DNA from: Ypsolopha sequella
Lineage: Eukaryota; Arthropoda; Insecta; Lepidoptera; Ypsolophidae
Length of the DNA stretch: 64,000 bases
Assembly (NCBI GenBank): GCA_934047225.1
Contig: OW203985.1
Span: 9,627,501-9,691,500, forward strand
Reading direction: 5' to 3'
The position numbers and the translations under genes are program-made. The notes beneath the pieces are model-generated. The model worked only from the letters and a program-made list of their open reading frames with translations. It ran no database searches and was not told the DNA's origin. This document shows, piece by piece, positions 21,501 through 36,500 of the stretch; position 1 is the stretch's first letter, and every line of letters begins with the position of its first letter.

Positions 21501-24500
21501 TTGTTTTTTGAGATTTCAGAGTTGACTCCATAGTAAAAGTTGTTCTATAGCATTGACTGAATAAGCTCTTCAAATATGGTTACACCTTTCTGTTACACGT
21601 TGTATAGTAATCCAAACCGTTTCTTAGTGGAACTTATTTATTATATTTACATAGAGTATATTTTATTAATCGCGTTAAGCCAATTTCAAATAGAAAGACA
21701 AATAATTAGTGAATTCCTGAAAGTGAAAAAGTTCAACGGTCCAAGTGAGAACTTCAATAGTTCCTTGCCTTGTAAGCAAGAGGTCAAACCTCTTGAAACC
21801 TTGAGAACCTTGTAAGCAGGTTCAAATTGCATGTTGAGACTTATCATAACATTTTTGTTGAAACTAAACTTTGTTCCCAGTTCCAATAACGCTGATCAGA
21901 ACTTCCCTTTAAAGCCAAAGATTTCAAAAGTAAAGATAAGCTTTTACCATACTATGACAGCACCAAAATGTTTCCACCTTTAAATGGGTGACGCTCACAC
22001 GTTTGGAATCAGTGCTCATATGAACACAGTGATAGTTGGACGCCTTAAGTGCATTTAAAGCTAATCATTTTAACAACTTTAGTTGTCTGATCAGTTTGCT
22101 GACAGTAGGTAGACAGATTGCGCGCTCATAAGTGTGCGCGCGTCGGCATTATGTTAACGCACGCATTCAAAAACAATGTAATAAATATTAGGTGCCAGGG
22201 CTCATCTAAACTTTTGAAATCTTTGTTTAAAGCGCGGTGCTGCTAGATGGGTGTACTATTGGCGGCAAGTCAGGCGCTCTGTACGACCGGCGCATCGCCA
22301 AGTACAGCATCGAGCTGCTCGTGTCGCGGTTGAGCCACGTGCCGCCCCGCGACTACTACCCCCTGATGCATGAGCCGAGGAAGCAGTGCGATGCCGTCAG
22401 TCTCCCCAGGATCATCCGGGAGAGGGACACGGAGTATCAGTTCTATAGGCTGCTGTGGTTCCAGAGACTGCTGCATGTTCGTTTGTATTTGTTTCATAAA
22501 GTTGTATATTTTTTGGTGGTGTTTAATAGTAGTTTATGCTACAAGGGCGCAAAGGAATTAATTACGAGGACGATTTAAAACACGAGCATAGCGAGTGTTT
22601 TAAACGTAACCGAGTAATTTATTGCTTTTACGCCCGTGTATCATACTACATTTTTCAATGCATAGTGTGAGGAAATGAAAACAAATATAATCTTGTGAAC
22701 TTTAAATTATAATTGGCTCAAAAGGACTGTATCCATAGCCGTTAAACGGTGTAAAAAAAGTATAACGTCTATGGTACACAGGAAAGGCTGAAGGTTAGCC
22801 AACCATTGTAAATAAATTAAAAAAAATAATATTAAAGCCCTAGGGCAAAATAATCGACTTTCTGTTCGGTTTTGATGCATAAAAAGTGGGCCTTTACGAG
22901 CACATGCATTGAAAAATATAAAATGTTATCTGAAATGTATATAGTTCGATAATTTTATAAAATTCCTAGGAAATTATATAAAATGCCAAGCTGTTTCAGG
23001 AAATGTATTTAGTTATTTATTAAAGTTGCATTAATACACACTTCCTAGGAATTAATATAAAGTTCTTAGGAATTTTATCTAATTTTTATTAGATATTTTT
23101 GACTTTGGTGAAAGGCTTCCGTGATTATTTTAAAATATTTCCTCATATCTATAAACTAATCTATCGCGCTATCCCGAGTTTTAACACATTATCGTTTGCT
23201 ATTATGGAATTCCTAGGAAATGTGTCTCGAGAACTTAATTTTACATATTTCCTGATGATTTTTGGAATTGTATACATTTCCTAGGAATTATGTACATTTT
23301 TTTAAGTGGTATATTTATTTTATCATTTAATGTTATCTCCTATTGGTTACTGTTTATGTTTATTAGTATGTAGTTTACTAAGTATTTGAGTAATATTATA
23401 TTTAAATCGGTACCGTATAATGTTTTGACATCAAAGGTTAGCTGGTAGAGAATACTAAATAGTAGTAAGCTCGTCTATGTACGAAATTTTTGCCTTTCAA
23501 TAAAGAATTTTAATATTATTATTATTATTCATCTATTGTTATTTAAAATAGATAACTGAACGACAGTGGACTAAAATTAATAATAAAATCATTTTAACAG
23601 GGTTACCCGTACACAGCGCCCTACATAAAAGCGGAAGCGGAAGTGGACATCCCCCCCCTGGTGCGGGGGGACGTGTGGGCGGCCCTGCTGGGTGTGGGAG
23701 GGGACATCGACGACCAGTACGAAAGGATTGATAAGGAAACACCTACGCCTACAGATAGACAGGTAATGGGCGTTAACTAGAAAATATATACAATTGCGCA
23801 AATAAAAATTACACTGTTTTACAATTGGTTTTAAATATCTACCGTGTCTTTATTTGCGAACTTCTATTTTTCGCCAATATTTACGATGCGAACGTCGACA
23901 TCGGGCGTTTTTTAAACTACAATGTGCTACATGAAAGGCAGGAAACAATATGTCCAGTACGGCAACAGTAAATCGGAAGTCTACTGTACATTCTCTGGAG
24001 TCAGCCAGGGTAGCAATCTTGGGCCGCTGGAGTTCATCATCATGATCAACGATTTACCCAGAGTGGTTGAATGCTGGGTGTTTACTTTTTGCGGATGATT
24101 TGAATCTTTATGCCAAAGTAGCTTGCGAGGAAGATTATAACCGCCTACAGCGCGATATAGAAAATGTGGTCTGTCTCTGTCTGTCTGTTATCCATCTGTT
24201 AAATCAGTCGGCAGCAAACTTTTATAAATTTATCTTGGTAGCAAAGGACACATTTCTAAACAGCTATTTCTGAAGTGACATCACACGAAGGCCAATGGAA
24301 GTTGCAGCTGTTTTGTAAAAATATTCATCATCATGAGGTTTTTTAGACCACAAGTTCTAAAATACGGCTTATGGTTTTCGAATTAACACGTCTTAACATA
24401 ATTTAATCTATGCGAATTCATTCACACTTACTGGGAATTCTCTATCTCTTTCTCTATCTCAGCTTGGCGTAGCCAATCGGAGCGCGTTGAAAGTTGGCGG

Positions 24501-27500
24501 AATTTATTTTAAAAAAAGTATTAAGGAGTAGTTTCTCTATGAGCCATTTTAACCAGATCGACGTGGACATCCCCCGCTGCCACCAGTACTGCTGGTTGCT
24601 GTGCGGCGCGGGGGGGCACCGCGCTCTCAGGCGCCTGCTGAAGGCGTGGCTACTCACACATCCGCAGTATGTCTACTGGCAGGGCTTGGACTCGCTCAGT
24701 GCGCCGTTTCTATACCTCAATCTCTCTAACGAAGGTGAAGTATTTACATTACTTATATTGTAAATAAAACAAATTCTTGGTACCTGTTCCACTTTTTATA
24801 TAAAAAGTGGAAAAAAGTAGAACAGGTACCAAGAATTTGTTTTATTTACAATATGTTACAAATGTTCCATCAAGAACCAACAACGACAAGTATCAATACA
24901 TTTATTTATGGTGCATTATAAACTAGAACAGTGGGTCTACCGCGTAATTCTCATTTTCATCAACATCAACTTGAGATTGAAATTTGACGTGCGGGCTACG
25001 ACACCCGCCTAACATGCCATCTCTTTTGCACGCGTTGAATTTTGCATACATTTGCTTGAAGTTGATACAAATTAGAATTACGCGGTAGGGCCGCAGATCA
25101 ATTATAGTCTAGTTAATCTAAGAATCTTTGTATGGAGCTCAATATTTATGGAGCACAGTGCTCAATAGCACGCGACGCGACTTACTTGAATCACAAGTGC
25201 GAGGAGCGTGACATACTGTTTAATCGCAAAAACATCGTGTCGCGCTCCTCGCACTTGTGATTCAAGTAAATCGCGTCGCGCGCGATACAGCACTGTACTA
25301 CGGGTTCAGGATGAATAAAATGTACATTGGGTGAAATACATACAATAATACATACATATACTCACGCCTGTCTCCCAGAGGGGTAGGCAGAGACTGCAGA
25401 TTTCCATCTGCTACGATCCAGACACTGGGTGAAAATTGGGAATATATCAGTTAACTTACTGAAAAATTCAAATTCAAAAGGTTATGTTAAAAATATCGTT
25501 TTGTCCCAACGAGTTACACCGAAACCAGTCACAGTGTAACACAGTGATATTTTTTACTGTTAATCGATGGGACAACTTTTTATTTTTCGTCCCAATGAGT
25601 CACACCTCCAAAACAAGAGTGTAACTCTCTACAAAAGATAAAAATTTTGAACAGATTCCTCGTGTCAGAGATCAGGCGTGAGTTTATTTATGTATTTTTA
25701 CAAGTACACAATAATTGAAAGAAGAAATCAAAACGTCAGCTCGTTACATTTTCGCAATCGACACGTATAAGAAATTTGCGGTAGTCGTTCAAAACATCAG
25801 AATGAGTTCACCAAACTTGTTGAAGTCGACAATAATGATGCACATTAAACTATCAAAAGAATTTTAGTTACCTAAGCTGTTGAAGGAAATTATGTTGAAA
25901 GTCTTCCAGCTTTTGGAGAAATTAGGTTTGCTTGACTGGCATTTTTTAATAAGCAATGTTTTTGGAAAAGAAAGAAAGAAAATGGTAATTTATTGCCAAA
26001 ACACATTAAAAGGTAAACAAAAAAGATAAACCTAAACTAAACTTATACAACGTGTAACAGAAAGGTGTAACCATATTTGAAGAGATTTTTCAGTCAATGG
26101 TATAAAACAACTTTTACTATGGAACAAAACCTGTTTCTCGAAAAAAAACTACTGTTTCATAGAAAAATGCAATGCCGCTCGGCCGAAATGTATAGAAGGG
26201 CAGTTTTTTTTTTGAGATTGCAGGTTTGGCTCCATAGTAAAAGTTGTTCTATACCATTGACCGAATAAGCTCTTCAAATATGGTTACACCTTTCTGTTAC
26301 ACGTTGTATAAGAGAACAGAAATGTATATTTTATAATAACAGAATTTAATATATGTACATACCATATACAGTTTTGGCAAATGGATGCAGGCTTAGCAAA
26401 CGCTGTCTGTAAAATGTAAAAAAATTAAAACAGCGCTGGTTTTCAGCATGTACCATGGCATTATAACATATATAATCGGGTCTACCGCGATCAATTTTTA
26501 CCTTTTTACGAAAAGGGGACACCCGACGTTTCGAGACAGTTGCATGTCTTGTGGTCTACGGGAAACTGGCAAGTATGGCGAGGCGCAGTGATGAGATGCA
26601 GGTGACGACCGAAGTATTTTCGTTGTACCCGCAAAAACACTTTAGTCTTTAAAATTAATTGTTATCTTATTCATACCATGGCAGTTGACATATGTTTCGC
26701 TCATTTCAATTAGAGAAGCGCATGCAGTAAACATTAAAAAATATTTAGTTACTTCATTCCGAAGTTATAGTTATCATTATGGTATGTTGTAATTTTTATC
26801 TATTTACTAGAAGTGCCCGCGGCTCTGCCCGTATCGAAAAAATAATAATTATTATTGAAAAAAAAAGACCTTGAAACATGAATCATAGAGCGGAGATGTT
26901 TGTGAGTGACGTTGGATGTAAGAGATAATCTCTGGAATTAATTAATTAACACAAAATTTATTCTCTCGAAAAATTATGTGATTTTCAATTTGCTTTTAAA
27001 GTTGCGTTGTATAATGTTTTGTTTTTGCAAACCCAAAACAGTATGAACGGCCGTTTAATAGACATGCCATACAGATCTGACGTTTCTGAAACGCGGAACA
27101 TTTTGATTTTATAATTTCATTATTTAATTATTAAGCGATCACTTATCCAAACTCATACGGTGTTACTACAAAATGGTGTTTAACTTTAGACAGTGTTTAA
27201 ATGTGTTGTTGTCGCCTTTTGTTTCATATTTTAAAAAGTGACAGCAACAGATTTAAACACTGTCTAAAGTTAAACATCGTTTAAACACCCTTTTGTAGTA
27301 AAATAGATATTGTTTATACCGTTTATCATTGTCACAATCCAAGGAATCGAATTGCATAATTTTTTTCACGATTTTAGAGTTCGTGTGAGTGAAACGCGCA
27401 CAAAAATGGTGTGAAGAGCGCCCTCTCACTCTTTCCCGTGAATTTTGTCCCTTTCTAGCTATTCGATTTTATGTAATAGATTTTGTGCATATATTTTTAT

Positions 27501-30500
27501 TTTAAACATCCACAATCTTGCCAAAATCATGTTTCTCCTAAAACCTAAAACTAATTATGTCTTATTATATTTAAATTGATTATTTCTTGTCTTAATTTTG
27601 CATCTGCGACGAAATCGGCACGATTGTATTGTCTTCGCAAGTTTCATGGAGCGTGCACCTTACAGCGAAATGAAACAGCATGACATTTGGCCACGCCCGC
27701 AATTGCAAACACTACAAAGAACAGCAATAAGCCTAACTCCCTATCGTGTTAAATTGTCGATGGATACGAGTGTTTTATTGACAGCCTAGGCAACACCACT
27801 GACAACCTCTCGGAGACGATATGTGTTATATGTTGTTTATTTTGCAGCGCGCGCCTTCGCTTGTCTATCCGCCTTCATTCCTCGGTTCCTGCACAAGTTC
27901 TTCCTGAAGGACAACTCGTCCGTCATCAAGGAGTACTTGTCCAAGTTCTGGCAGATGACGGCCTTCCACGAGCCCGAGCTCGCGGCGCACCTGCACGGGA
28001 TCAACTTTGTGCCCGAGCTGTTCGCCATTCCCTGGTTCCTCACTATGTTTTCACGTGAGTATATCTATGAGCCGATCTGATTGTTATAAGGGACCTTGTT
28101 GGAATACTTTTTGATCCCATTGTTTTATTTCTACAACTTTCCGTGATCGTAATTCGTTACACTCAAAGCTCCTAAGTAGTGCTAATTGTTTCCAAATAAT
28201 TTTCAAAACATTGGAATTTAAATTGTAATTTTGAATTATTCCAACATGGCAATAATATTAAAATAAAACACACATTACGTAAAAAAAAAAATTGAAATAG
28301 TAAATAAAAACAATTAGTTGAAGAATTAACATTCAGTTGGCAATCATCATTTTTATAAACCACATCTGCTTATGTGATTAGTTCTGCGTTTTACCCTGTA
28401 TATGACGAGAAAAAGTTGAAAAAAAGAATTTTTTAGAATGTTTTAAAAAGTAATGTTAAATACCGGAGATGGCACATAGATTAAGAATCAAGATATGTGT
28501 ATGCAGAGTTTCAAATTCCCAAATCGACAGGATGCAACGTATTCGACATTCAAAAATATCGAATTTCACATTTTCACTACGATAGTCGCGTAATTGTGAA
28601 GTAAATAAAAGGTAATTTAATAAATACAACAATAAATGTATTGTTTTAATCTCATTGTAGCATTCTAAAACATCAACAAACCTAAATAAAAATAACTTTA
28701 CATACTCAATCATATAAAAATATTCATATTCATAACAAAAACTAAAAAAAATCAGCCCTTTTCTTACTGTAAAAACGTATTATTATTATTATATTAGTGC
28801 ATTACAAAGGCCTTCGCCTTCTCATTCTTTCAATATATCTTCCACTCAAAAGTTAGCCGTAAGAAATCGCTCTAAACGATAAGACCGCTCATCATTGTTG
28901 CCTTAATATACTAAAGTTTGTATTGTCCTTTTCTATTGCTTTTCTCTCGGTGCACAATGAAGAGTATTTATGTTATGTTAGAAATGTTCAATTAGAAACA
29001 AATTTTAAGCAAGACTAATATTTTCAAAAATTCCCTCGGGCCAGAATTAGAACCTGCGACCTCTTGATTTCACGACAAGTGCGCTACCAACTGCGCCACC
29101 GAGGTACTCATCTTAGTTCCTAGACGGTTACCGTATCTAAAGTGATGGATTTCGCTACAAAACATAGAATCCAATATTAGTACAGTACTAGGCTTTTGAT
29201 TTGGTACGTCGTATCGTAGCGTCATCTCTGTCGCACGAAGCACTAAAAGTCCGGTGACGACGTTCTACGAAGCCGAAGTTAGCCGATGTGCCATATCAAA
29301 AGCCTAAAGTAGGGCCACTGAGTGATGGCACTTATGACAGCTGCATTTAGTGATGAGGTACATTTAAAATTTCGGTTAAAAATAAAAATCAAGTGTGAGT
29401 TTACTCAACATTAGACACGTCATTCAACATTCAACATAATGATACAAAAGGAAAATGTGCCAAAACCAGTGACGTAGCTATCGGAGGGCTATGCGGTGTA
29501 GTGCCCCGGAGCCCCCAAGAGATGTTTAAATTTCTAAATCGAAAAAATTATTTTACTATCATTTATTTTCGTTTAGTTTAACTTCGTCATTGTTTTGTTT
29601 TTAATTAAATATTATTGCGTAACTTGGCGACCTCAAACACGACCTATAAAAAATGAGAAACTTTTTTTCAAAGAACAAAAATTCTTTGTTTCTATACGAA
29701 TTCTATTGCACAATAAAGCAACATTCAAATCGAAAAATAATAACCGAAACAAGTAGTACATCACTATCAACAATTAAGTATTACATTTTTTAATTCACAC
29801 TTGCTTATAAATAATTACGATACTTTGTAAGCATTTAAACGTCATAGGCGCCATCACTCAGTGGCTCTACTGTAGTACTGTACTGATGCCCACTCCGCCC
29901 GCCCACTCTAGACGTGTTCCCGCTACACAAGATCGTGCACCTATGGGACGCTCTGCTGGTGGAAGGACCCTCGCTCCCGCTCTTTTTGGGAGTAGGGATC
30001 CTCAAGCAGCTGCGAGACACGCTCCTAGACTCAGGCTTCAACGAGTGCATCCTGCTCTTCTCCGATCTACCGGAGATCGACATTGGCGAGATTGTCAAGG
30101 TAATCTAAATCCAAACGCAAGACATTTTTCTTTTCAGGAAAACGTTCTCTGCTATGTTACTTCGGAACAATTTATAGATATCGATGGTAAAGTTCAAGAA
30201 ACGTTATTTGCACCGATTTGACATTATTGGCGTTACTTTGAGGAACAATAGAACAAAGTAGGGCACGTGCCATCCATAAACTGTGAAGAGCTTGTTGATA
30301 CGTCTAATTTTCTCAGAAGCAACTAAGAGAATTGTACTATCCACACAGTGCTATGTAAAACAAAGTTTTATAAACACTTATCACCACATCTTGAGCGTCC
30401 TTGCTTAAAAATCTTTTCTTACGTTGCTGCGAACTAACTTCACCACTAGACGGGTCACTTATGGATGTTACCCAAGGTCGAAACATTGTTATTGACAGTA

Positions 30501-33500
30501 TACGTGTAATCACTAACGTAGTCAGATGACAACTAACATGAAATATTGTTTACATTCATAAAGATTACTTGGTTAAACGATCAAGATCATTAGGTTGCGT
30601 GTAAAATACCACACCGCAAAAGGGTCTGGCCAGGTATCTTTTGTTATCACTAATCCTATTGTTAACACCTAATGACCGTCTTAAGTGGAATCGGGCCATG
30701 GTATTTGAAATGTACTATACGAAATAGTAAAATTATATTAAATTTTAAAAACATTTACTAAAGCGTTTAGCACCTGCACTCATTAGAAGTACTTTAATAA
30801 TAATTCAATTAATTATACACAAAATTATTGTACTTTTATTCCACAAATATTTATTTTTATTTTTCTTCAGGCGACCGGTTTCGTATGACACATCCTCGGA
30901 CCAACAAAAAATTAATTTTAATAGTAATTTAGAAACATCAATGATGCAAAACAAAGCAAACCAAACAAACTATGTTGATTCACTTTGTTTTGTTTTGCAT
31001 CTTCGATGTTTCTAAATTACTATTAAAATTAATTATTTGTTGGTCCGAGGATGTGTTATACGAAACCGGTCGCCTGAAGAAAAATAAAAATAAATATTTG
31101 TGAAATAAAAGTACAAGAATTTTGTGTATAATTTATTGAAGATGATATTCCACTAAGAACCATCAATCGAATCCATCGAATATTTAATAATAATAATTTT
31201 TTTATAATACATTTAGTATTTTTCATTTTATTGGCACACGGAAGATAAGCCTTTTCATTTAACATTTATCGGTGCAAATAAATATTTCGCAAACTATAAT
31301 GGGGTCCAAGCTATATGAGTTAAGGAAATGGACTCTATTGCATTTCGCTTTGCTCATATAACTTTCACCTTCTTGTTATGTAAAAATATGACCAGCACCC
31401 GTAGCACAGTGTTGTATCGCTCGCGACGTGATTTAGTTAAATTACAGGTGCGAGGAGCGTGACATACTATTTAATCGCAAAAACATCGTGTCACGCTCCT
31501 CGCACTTGTGATTCAACTAAGTCGCGTCGCGTGCGATATAACACTGTGCTACGGGTGCTGTACTGTATATAAAACGAAAATATTCTATACTCATGTTCTT
31601 GTTTCTCCAGCAATCGATAGAGATGTGCCGAAGTTCACCTCGCAGCATCAGCTATAGAAGGTTCACCAACGATACCAAAGTGAAAGACCCCATGGTGAGT
31701 CCACATTATACTATATACGAAACTACTCGTATCATCCGTGAGACAACATTGACAGATGGAGTGTTGCCATATATAGAAAAATTTAAATAGTGATGCGGTT
31801 GAAGTCGATATTTCATTATCGATTTGTAACCGGGTCATCGCTCGCTCATCACTGACACAGGATAGCAAATAAAAACTCAACACTTGCAAAAGAGATATCA
31901 TGATCGTTGAGCAATCAAACTGAACGCAGCCAAGAAAGTTTGTTTATCTTTATCAAACTTTAACACGTTCCTCCTCGCTCGGCTTAGATTCCTTCATCGT
32001 CGCACCTATTTTTGACTTTTTGTGAAATAAAGTAAAACTCTTACAAAAGTAAAAAAAAAAAGAATTGTGATTGACGTGAACTTGCCGTGGTTATCAAAAC
32101 CTGGTGCTCTATCACTGTACCAACGACTCCATATTTAATGTGACAAATCAAATGAACATAACTTAATCACATGATCTCCGGCATCTGTATAGAATGCCGG
32201 CTCCGGCACCCGTACCAAGTGCAAGCTGTGCAAGTCAGTCAATTTTACGATATCGATGCAGACAGCACTAGCGGAAAATGGCAACATTTGAGCTTTTCGA
32301 CCTGTCAAAGTTGTCTCACGGATTTTGGCGTTTACTTTACATGTATTCCCGTTTTCACTAACGACGAACAAGGCAACGCATACTTAGGTAATTTAGGTTG
32401 CACCTATTTTTTTATAGTTCCTTTACTTATTTACGTATATATAAAGGGTTGGTGAAACGTGTTTTGCTCTAGGCACCTTTAAATACCTATTTAGGCATTT
32501 GATTTAGAAGTATCTTGAAAATTCACTCAATAGTTATTCAACAAAACCTTATTACATATGGATTGTGTATGTTGCTATCGCATTTTTCACTGGTTTCCGT
32601 AAAAAAAAAAGAAAAAAAAAAGACTTTTTTAAATTCTAATTTATAGAAACCAATGGAAACTTTGCGAATGCAGTATACACAATACATAGTTAATAAGGTT
32701 TTGTTGAATAACTATTGAGTGGATTTTGAATTTAAGTGTTCTGTTTCGATTAATCAGAAAAATGTGGGTATTTCACAATCCGGCTGCGATACCGCTCGTA
32801 AGTGCGTTCAATAAAGAACAATAGGCTGGTTATATAGGTAGGTTGTCAACTTCGTGCTTACCGCGCCCACGGTGTACAGGGGTTGGCGGGTACGAGGTAG
32901 CACGCGACTTAGTGTGCAGGGTCGTGCGCAAGGCATTCCAAGTACACAAGTATGACATTGACAACTTTAAACTATCATAGAGTTTACAAAAGAGATCCAT
33001 TATACATCGGTTTATACAGCCCTTATCTATATTTATCCGCCTTGGTCCGCCCCACGCGTCGTGCTCGCTCACCCTCCCGCCACACCATCCGCATCCTCCT
33101 GAGACCCCGCCCGCCAACCTCTATACCCCGTGGGCGCGGTAAACATGAAGTTGACAACTAAGCTACACTCAGGTTCCAACGGTGGGTTTTTGAAAGGGCT
33201 TCCTAGTGTAGCTAATTCCAAACGTCATTTCGATTTAGAATAGGTTAGGTACTCATTACTTTACTCATGTTTCTATGTTTCTATACATGTAAGCTATCGA
33301 TGTATTAGCATAAGTTACTAACAATAGCATAAGTTGTTTTATTACTAACATGTTTATATGGATCTTTGATCTGAACTAAATACATTTGATTTGATTACTT
33401 TACAATTGTGCTCGTTTTTCTTAAGTTTACTGGACATCTAAAAAGGCCGCTTTGGTTGAATCATATTATGATTCCGTTCTAATGCCGTCTCCTTTGCACG

Positions 33501-36500
33501 CGTGAAAAATCTCTGACTCCATCCTACTTTCAAATCATTGTATGATTCACATAAGTCGGCTTTTTTAGATCCCCCAGTCTCCGTAACAATAAATATAATA
33601 AAATGACATTACGTAACGGCACACATATCACTGTGAATAAATATTACATATTATTATGTGATTACAACATGATATTTGCAATTTGCGTTGTTTTTGCGAC
33701 GCGAGTTGATTTTCGAACCCGTGTAAGAAATCTAACCCAGTGTGAGTTTTGAACGGCTATTCTTTGTGTATGGCTGGCACGTATGGTAAGGTTGCCTTAA
33801 TAAAATCAATCATTACATAAGTTTCAATTCAGTGGAATTATGACAGTTCAAAGAAAGGGATGGCGCTATGCTAGTAAAGGAGAAACGATACAGTTCATCT
33901 CGCTTACTTGCTCAGTTGCATCCCTTTCCTTAAACTGCCGTAATTCCACTGAATTAAAACTGGGCGGAGGTTTGCATGTATTTATATATGTAACCTATTA
34001 GTATGTAGTATATAGAATGGGATTTGGTCGGCCGCCTGGATTCGTGCTGGGTGCTCGGTTGGTGATCATTGAACCTTGTTCCTGGTCCCTGGCCGGGTCT
34101 CCGGTATGGGTTTGGGCGGTTGATTGCATTTCACCTTGTATAATATATATTTTACCTATCATTTTAATCGTATATATTGCTACATAAATTAAATAAACTT
34201 TTAATTTAGTTTATGTAGATTTATTATTTTATTACATATATTTTTATGAGATTAAATTTTGACTTGCGAAACGTGTATTATATATAGCTACTTTGCAAAA
34301 TAAACTATTTGAATATGAATTTGACTTTGAAAGATAATTAACTAAATGTAGTTTTAAATTTATAAATTAATAACTATAATAAAGCCGATTCCGAAGGCTT
34401 TAATTTTAGTTTTAGTGCTTAATTTTAGTTCAGAATCGGCTATAATGTCTAAGTCAGCTCTTGATCCGGCATCGGATGACAGATGTTTTCATTGATAATG
34501 TCAATTAAATCTCACTATTTATGAATTTGATATCAGATTGGATCAAAGCACAAGCGTATTGAAATTAAAAGGAGCCAGATGTTTGCACGAGTGGAACGCA
34601 CGTCAAAATCAAGAACACGTGAATTGTTTGAATTTATAAGATACATATTTATGTATACGAAGCATCTTTTCAATCAGATTGCAATGCTGCCGTGCTTATA
34701 ATATTAACAGTGAGTATGTTTAACATGAAACCGAGAAACGCGCGTAAAGTTTTAATCACACTTTTACTTGTCTTGAATTTGATATTGAGCGATATAAATT
34801 TTGGTTTCTGCATAACTATTGATCTTGTATTTAGTTTTCTTACATTTTTAAATGACGTAAAACCGTTTATGCCAAGTAAGAGTTCAATATTTTTAGACGT
34901 GATCGCTTAGAACATAGACAATACAGCCCAGAAAGACGTCTGTTGTTCAACACCTTGCGTACAAATAATTCTGTCAACAATCGAAACGGGATACTGCAAT
35001 CCTATTGGCTCTTCCAATCTTACGTATAGCGCCACAAACTTCTCTTTCTCGAAGACGTAGACTCTAACGTAATTAATATATATGAAGCCATTTTGGTTTG
35101 GCCTACCGAAACATATAATTTTGGAGTGGCGAATTATATCTGCTGGTTCAGTCAGATGTGTTGACAGAAATCGGTCGTCTGTTATGAGGAGTCTGTAGGC
35201 TGGTATTCGTCTTTGGCTTGGAATAACCGCAGCAAGTCAGTAGTTTATTTTGCAAAGTAGGTATATAAAATACACGTTTCACAAGTCAAAATTTAATCTT
35301 ATAAAAAAAATATATGTAATAAAATAGTAAATGTACATGAACTAGATTAAACGTTTATTTCATTTATGTAGCAATATATATACGATTAAAATTATAGGTA
35401 AAATATATATTATACAAGGTGAAATCCAATCAACCGCCCGAACCCACACCGGAGCCCCGACCAGGAACAAGGTTCAATTATCACCAACCCAGCCCCCAGC
35501 ACGAATCCAGGCGGCCGACCAAATCCCATCCTATATACTACATACTAATAGGTTACATACATAAATACATGCCTACCTCCGCCCATTCGATTAGTCTTGC
35601 TAAGAAGAACGGGCAAGAAACTTAGCAAGATCATGTCTTTCTTTTTAACATAAAACTTATACTATACAACAAATTACTTATACTTTAACTAAGGGATAAG
35701 AAAATACAAGACAGCAGGAATTCAGGTTAATGAAAAAAAAAAGAAAAACATATATATCTTTGCCTACCTGTCTCATATAGTCTATTTCCTTTTACAGTCT
35801 GTAATTAATTAATGTTAACTCTTTAGAGGAATCACAAGTTAGGTAATTATACTAATTAATTAAATTATAACCTACCATCATGACAAATATCATTATCACT
35901 GTAACACCATGCTTCACCATCATCCAAATATTCATTTGTTTTATAATATGCCTTTTTCAGTAGGCCCTGCTTAATATACTGTTTAAACTTATTCTCTGAC
36001 AAAGTAAGGACCTCTTTTGGAAGTTTATTGTAAAATCTTATACCATGTCCTACGAAAGAGGTACTCACTTTGGCGAGTCTGATTTTTGGAAAAGCCAGTT
36101 TATGCTTATTTCTGGTTTCCTTACAATGTTGCTCATTAAGCCTTGGGAAAGACTTAACATTTTTTTGACATATCTAAGGACTTGGTAAATATGTTCACAA
36201 GGAACCGTTAATATATTAATTTATTTGAATTTTTTACTTAATTAATCCCGGTGCTTCATATTATAAATAGCTCGAATTGCTCTCTTCTGCAGAACAAAGA
36301 CTGCGTCTGTATCCGCGGCTCTACCCCATAACAGCATGCCGTATGACATAATGCTGTGAAAGTAACTAAAATAGCCTAGTCTAGCATTATCTACATCAGT
36401 AATTTGCCTTATGAGTCTAACAGCGTATGCGGCGGAACTAAGTCTACCACATAGGGCTTATATGTGGGGACCCCACTGAAGACGAGAGTCTACCATAATG

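Noticed and set aside
23539..23801. Minus-strand ORFs of 67-70 codons rich in Pro/Gly/Arg
   Set aside because: Mirror frames of the GC-rich TBCK exon 6.
27861..28058. Out-of-frame plus-strand ORF and its reverse in the exon 8 region
   Set aside because: Shadows of TBCK exon 8, which is fixed by homology and splice phase.
29034..29106. Candidate functional tRNA gene on the minus strand
   Set aside because: The base preceding the anticodon is not T, the anticodon stem has a mismatch and the B box is imperfect; it fits a SINE head or pseudogene.
25130..31560. Regularly recurring inverted repeats considered as a CRISPR-like or regulatory array
   Set aside because: Different families, unequal spacing and individual target duplications show separate transposon insertions in a eukaryotic intron.
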